Source: Candidatus Saliniplasma halalkaliphilum (GTDB lineage: Archaea; Thermoplasmatota; Thermoplasmata; Halarchaeoplasmatales; Halarchaeoplasmataceae). Taken from it: 7,742 nt of DNA. Where the stretch lies: contig JAFDTG010000073.1 of the NCBI GenBank assembly GCA_019594235.1, positions 1-7,742 of the forward strand, read 5' to 3'. Shown here piece by piece: positions 5,714 to 7,742 of this stretch. Made by a program: the position numbers and the translations under genes. Position 1 is the stretch's first letter. Every line of letters begins with the position of its first letter. Below the pieces are notes generated by a model, which worked only from the letters and a program-made list of their open reading frames with translations, had not been told where the DNA came from and did not search any database.

Positions 5714-6545
5714 TATCATAGATGGAAGAAAGATAGCCGATAAGGGCGAAGAGAAGTTGAAGAGTAAGATAGAAGAATTAGACCGTTCACCTAGACTCGA
5801 TACGATCTTCGCCGGAAACGATGAAGGTTCAAAAGTCTACTTAGGTGTTAAGAACCGGGGTTGTGAACGTGTAGGCATCGATACTGAAACTCATAGGTTC
5901 GACGAAGACGTTACAAAAGAAGAGTTGATCAAGAAGATCCAAGAACTCAATGAAGACGATTCTGTCGACGGTTTTCTGATACAGATGCCGCTTCCCGGTG
6001 AGCTCGAAGCTCAGAATTTGATCAAAAAGATATCGCCGGTCAAAGATGTCGAAGGACTTCACCCTATCAATCTAGGGTCTCTGATGATAGGTGATGAAAG
6101 GACTATCCCATGTACGGTGAAAGGGATATTGACGATGTTCGAATACGAGGGGATCGAGCTTAAAGGTAAAGAGGTCTGCGTGGTCAGTCACAGTACCATC
6201 GTCGGGAAACCCATGGCGGTAACACTTCTCAACAGGAACGCCACGGTGAACGTAGTTCATGAATATACTGAAGACCTATCAGACCACACCAAGAAGGCGG
6301 ATATACTCATAGCAGCCGCAGGCGTCCCTCATCTGATAACCGAAGATATGGTCAAAGAAGGTGTAGTGGTCATCGACGTGGGCATGAACCGCTTGGAGGA
6401 TGGTAGTTTAGTCGGTGACGTGGAATTCGAAAAGGTGAAAGATAAAGCTTCAAAGATAACTCCAGTTCCCGGTGGAGTCGGTCCTACGACGGTTTTATCT
6501 CTGTTGGAGAATACATACGAGGCCTATCTGTCACGACAGTCGTAA
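5706..6545 (+). CDS. folD: Bifunctional methylenetetrahydrofolate dehydrogenase/methenyltetrahydrofolate cyclohydrolase
   Basis: A 279-residue FolD that interconverts 5,10-methylene-, methenyl- and 10-formyl-tetrahydrofolate in the cytoplasm, passing electrons to NAD(P). Seen in order: the catalytic YxxxK (Tyr45, Lys49 in YLGVK), Gln93 in QMPLP, PVKDVEGLHPINLG (111-124), PCTVKGI, the Rossmann segment VVSHSTIVGKPMA (159-171), IDVGMNRL and the C-terminal ITPVPGGVGPTTV (251-263). Length is normal. Two deviations: Glu116 replaces the second Asp of the usual DVDG, a folate-site residue, and SHS replaces the commoner GRS/GAS of the cofactor loop. The start at 5706 is chosen because GGAGCGTGATC, nearly the full anti-16S complement, lies 4-14 bases upstream and the protein then starts as family members do. 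An upstream in-frame ATG at 5595 lies inside trmO and adds unrelated residues. Confidence 0.95.
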   Translation: MSNIIDGRKIADKGEEKLKSKIEELDRSPRLDTIFAGNDEGSKVYLGVKNRGCERVGIDTETHRFDEDVTKEELIKKIQELNEDDSVDGFLIQMPLPGELEAQNLIKKISPVKDVEGLHPINLGSLMIGDERTIPCTVKGILTMFEYEGIELKGKEVCVVSHSTIVGKPMAVTLLNRNATVNVVHEYTEDLSDHTKKADILIAAAGVPHLITEDMVKEGVVVIDVGMNRLEDGSLVGDVEFEKVKDKASKITPVPGGVGPTTVLSLLENTYEAYLSRQS

Positions 6546-6549
6546 AGTT

Positions 6550-6954
6550 CTACAGATCGACTGCAAACTTAGTGGTTATCGGTGCCAACAGTTGAGCCAC
6601 CAGAAGGATCAATCCTCCATCGCCGATGGGGATGTTTGGCATCGAAACCAACCTGTGCCAGTATCTACCGCCCCAGGGTACTCCGAATAGAAAACTTACG
6701 ACCAATGTAAGGATGACCCACATGGCGCCGATAGCGATAAGCTCATTCTGTAAAAATGATATACCGGATTTTTTTATCAGTAGGTAAGTCAAGATGAATA
6801 AAGCCGCCAATAAAAACACGATAAACACCATGTAAGTCGCACTTCCGTCTGCACCCCAACTGCGGAAGTATCCTAAAATTTGATTCAAACCAATAGCTAA
6901 TGCATAAAACACTAACCATACTGCAAGACCGAATACCAAACCTTTACTTTCCAT
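6550..6954 (-). CDS. Small four-helix membrane protein, function unknown
   Basis: I do not recognise a family. The 134 residues form four hydrophobic segments, about 6-29, 40-60, 70-91 and 112-129, separated by short loops. The GVPWGGRYWHR loop after helix 3 (91-101) holds most of the Trp, Arg and His and is the likeliest functional patch. There is no cleavable signal-peptide pattern, so helix 1 probably stays as an anchor. The gene is alone on its strand, with its stop only 4 bases from the folD stop, and is divergent from tRNA-Cys. A TATA-like ATTATTTA is centred about 27 bases upstream of the ATG, pointing to a leaderless or nearly leaderless message. The ORF is real by length and hydrophobic periodicity; the function is open. 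Confidence 0.75.
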   Translation of the reverse strand: MESKGLVFGLAVWLVFYALAIGLNQILGYFRSWGADGSATYMVFIVFLLAALFILTYLLIKKSGISFLQNELIAIGAMWVILTLVVSFLFGVPWGGRYWHRLVSMPNIPIGDGGLILLVAQLLAPITTKFAVDL

Positions 6955-6970
6955 TTAACCATCTATCGAA

Positions 6971-6989
6971 AAACCCTAAATAATGGTTT
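6971..6989 (-). promoter_or_regulatory. TATA-like box inside a short dyad, membrane-protein gene
   Basis: ATTATTTA (minus strand, 6984-6977) lies about 27 bases before the ATG at 6954. It is framed by a 5-base inverted repeat, AAACC (6971-6975) and GGTTT (6985-6989). The spacing supports a promoter; the dyad could be chance. Confidence 0.35.
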
Positions 6990-7022
6990 CCATAACATTT
7001 CAAACTAACTGCGGCACAAAAG

Positions 7023-7030
7023 TTAATATA
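7023..7030 (+). promoter_or_regulatory. TATA-like box of tRNA-Cys
   Basis: TTAATATA is centred about 35 bases before the mature tRNA 5' end, so transcription would begin about 10 bases upstream of G1. That is typical of archaeal tRNA genes. Confidence 0.5.
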
Positions 7031-7061
7031 TTTTGAGTCATAGTTGAGTTCACATCCCGAT

Positions 7062-7134
7062 GCTGGGGTGACAGAGTGGCTAATGTGACCGCCTGCAGAG
7101 CGGTTTTCCGGGGGTTCGAATCCCTCCCCCAGCT
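7062..7134 (+). tRNA. tRNA-Cys (anticodon GCA)
   Basis: A 73-base cloverleaf without intron. The acceptor stem is GCTGGGG/CCCCAGC, the anticodon stem ACCGC/GCGGT with loop CTGCAGA (anticodon GCA at 7095-7097), the variable loop has 5 bases, and the T stem GGGGG/CCCTC has one G-U pair and loop TTCGAAT. The discriminator is U73, the main cysteine identity base. The D stem has only three clean pairs (ACAG against ATGT, with a G-A mismatch at 13-22), which is tolerable. CCA is not encoded. Confidence 0.95.
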
Positions 7135-7250
7135 CTTATTTATACAGGTTTGATTTCGTTATACCTACAGTCCATGTAATTTATTGACCCTTTCTGTCAT
7201 CGATTTAGAAATAATTTTCATTCAAAGGGTTATATCTCATTACAAAATCG

Positions 7251-7257
7251 TTTTTTT
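7251..7257 (+). terminator. T7 run downstream of tRNA-Cys
   Basis: Seven T followed by CTTCT lie about 117 bases past the tRNA 3' end. It could end tRNA-Cys transcripts that are not stopped earlier, but the distance is large and the region is AT-rich. Confidence 0.3.
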
Positions 7258-7376
7258 CTTCTATCTTAGAATCATAAATCATCGTTCAAAAATTCAGAAT
7301 AATGAGTAAAATTTACCACACTGGTTTATTTCTTACGAATATAATAATAAAATAATTAACTATGATTAATTCTAAA

Positions 7377-7399
7377 TCATAAATAATATATATTCTAAC
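7377..7399 (+). promoter_or_regulatory. Promoter of rhs-like gene, overlapping a degenerate 23-base element
   Basis: The TATA-like ATAATATATATT (about 7383-7394) would place transcription start near 7410-7418, just ahead of the AGGAGG at 7419-7424. The same bases align in register with the 23-base element at 824-846: TCA on the left, ATATTCTAAC on the right, by eye 16 of 23 positions equal. The left half is degenerate. A short palindrome, AGTAT-T-ATACT (7400-7410), follows directly. Confidence 0.35.
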
Positions 7400-7436
7400 A
7401 GTATTATACTTGTGACATAGGAGGAAATTATTATAC

Positions 7437-7742
7437 ATGGAGGATTCAGTCAACAGCATGTTGAATAGCTACTCTTTTAACGGCCAGAACGTTCTGTACG
7501 AGTACGGTTCCAACCACCCCACGGTCAGATACACGCATCCACTGACATGCGACGGAGGAGTATGCGGACCGACGTCACACTTTTTCGTCGATGCACCCAT
7601 AAGTGCCAGCATCGACGGAGAGAAGTACTACTACATGTACGACGGACTTGGATCAGTAACAGAACTCGTAGATGAGAACGAGAACGTCGTCAACCGGTAC
7701 AGGTACACAGTTTTCGGCGAGTCGATGTACAAGGAGGAAGAA
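7437..7742 (+). CDS. RHS/YD-repeat core-like protein, N-terminally short, incomplete at window edge
   Basis: An open frame of 102 codons with no stop before the window ends. Residues about 11-23 (SYSFNGQNVLYEY) and 64-92 (YYYMYDGLGSVTEL, then DENENVVNRYRYTVFGE) match the last YD strands of RHS-associated core domains, which in full-length proteins follow many upstream YD repeats and precede a variable toxic C-terminus. Here those upstream repeats are missing: an in-frame TGA lies at 7413-7415, and the ATG has its own AGGAGG 12 bases upstream and a TATA-like box. There is no signal peptide. Two Cys (39 and 43) flank a Gly-rich turn. It is therefore either a promoter-bearing orphan RHS module or a truncated remnant. 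What follows beyond the edge, possibly a toxin domain, cannot be seen. Confidence 0.75.
   Translation, partial: MEDSVNSMLNSYSFNGQNVLYEYGSNHPTVRYTHPLTCDGGVCGPTSHFFVDAPISASIDGEKYYYMYDGLGSVTELVDENENVVNRYRYTVFGESMYKEEE

Larger units (their letters stand above)
7135..7436. other. AT-rich spacer after tRNA-Cys
   Basis: No convincing gene is seen. Contents: a T7 run (7251-7257), a 7-base inverted repeat ACCCTTT (7187-7193)/AAAGGGT (7224-7230) with a 30-base loop, a half-site TCAGAATA (7294-7301) like the left half of the 23-base element, and the promoter of the rhs-like gene. A 25-codon minus-strand ORF (7205-7282) is too short to call. I see no second copy of the tRNA-Cys 3' end that would mark an integrated element. 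Confidence 0.55.

Noticed and set aside
7062..7134. Evidence for an integrated element in tRNA-Cys (duplicate of its 3' end)
   Set aside because: No second copy of the tRNA 3' sequence and no integrase gene is visible within the window.
7187..7230. ACCCTTT/AAAGGGT inverted repeat as a terminator or attachment site after tRNA-Cys
   Set aside because: The loop is 30 bases, only 7 pairs form, and no T-run follows directly. No copy of the tRNA 3' end accompanies it.
7205..7282. Minus-strand ORF of 25 codons (MIYDSKIEEKNDF...) with coding-like Lys/Glu content
   Set aside because: It is too short, has no clear ribosome-binding site or homology cue, and is bounded by stops. It could be a gene remnant but cannot be supported.

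Overview
The window looks like a stretch of an archaeal, probably euryarchaeal, chromosome. The evidence is a tRNA-Ala gene with an intron at the canonical archaeal 37/38 position, tRNA genes that do not encode CCA, TATA-like boxes about 25-35 bases upstream of genes, and a mixture of leaderless starts and strong Shine-Dalgarno (SD) starts. Coding DNA is of moderate G+C and the spacers are very AT-rich. The proteins are mildly rich in Asp and Glu. I cannot place it to genus; a Thermoplasmata-like or related heterotroph is only a guess.

Layout from left to right. A vapBC-type toxin-antitoxin pair (16-620, minus) has a palindrome between its TATA box and its start. Next is an AT-rich spacer (621-926) holding three inverted repeats in a row, two of which share the same flanks. 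Then come a tRNA-Ala(GGC) gene with a 107-base structured intron (927-1106, minus) and, divergently, sucC without an adjacent sucD (1235-2332, plus). Converging on sucC is a two-gene minus-strand operon: an S9-family serine peptidase (3362-5164) translationally coupled to an Old Yellow Enzyme-type flavin oxidoreductase (2389-3360). Divergent from it is a plus-strand pair, trmO (5255-5713) overlapping folD (5706-6545). A small four-helix membrane protein of unknown function (6550-6954, minus) converges on folD. tRNA-Cys(GCA) lies at 7062-7134. After another AT-rich spacer of about 300 bases, an ORF with RHS/YD-repeat core similarity starts at 7437 and runs off the right edge.

How the genes fit together. 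The block between the two tRNA genes is ordinary metabolism and RNA modification: succinyl-CoA ligase, peptide turnover and reduction of activated C=C bonds, tRNA m6t6A formation, and folate one-carbon chemistry. FolD supplies or consumes one-carbon units and TrmO uses S-adenosylmethionine, so their coupling is plausible metabolically. The two accessory-looking modules (vapBC and the rhs-like ORF) both sit just beyond the 3' end of a tRNA gene, a common landing place for acquired DNA.

The points most worth a second look are a 23-base palindromic element in two clear copies (824-846 and 883-905) with a degenerate third copy over the rhs-like promoter (7377-7399), the structured tRNA intron, the N-terminally short rhs-like gene, and unusual active-site residues in FolD and the flavin oxidoreductase. 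I do not see a clear-cut new defence or genetic system here.
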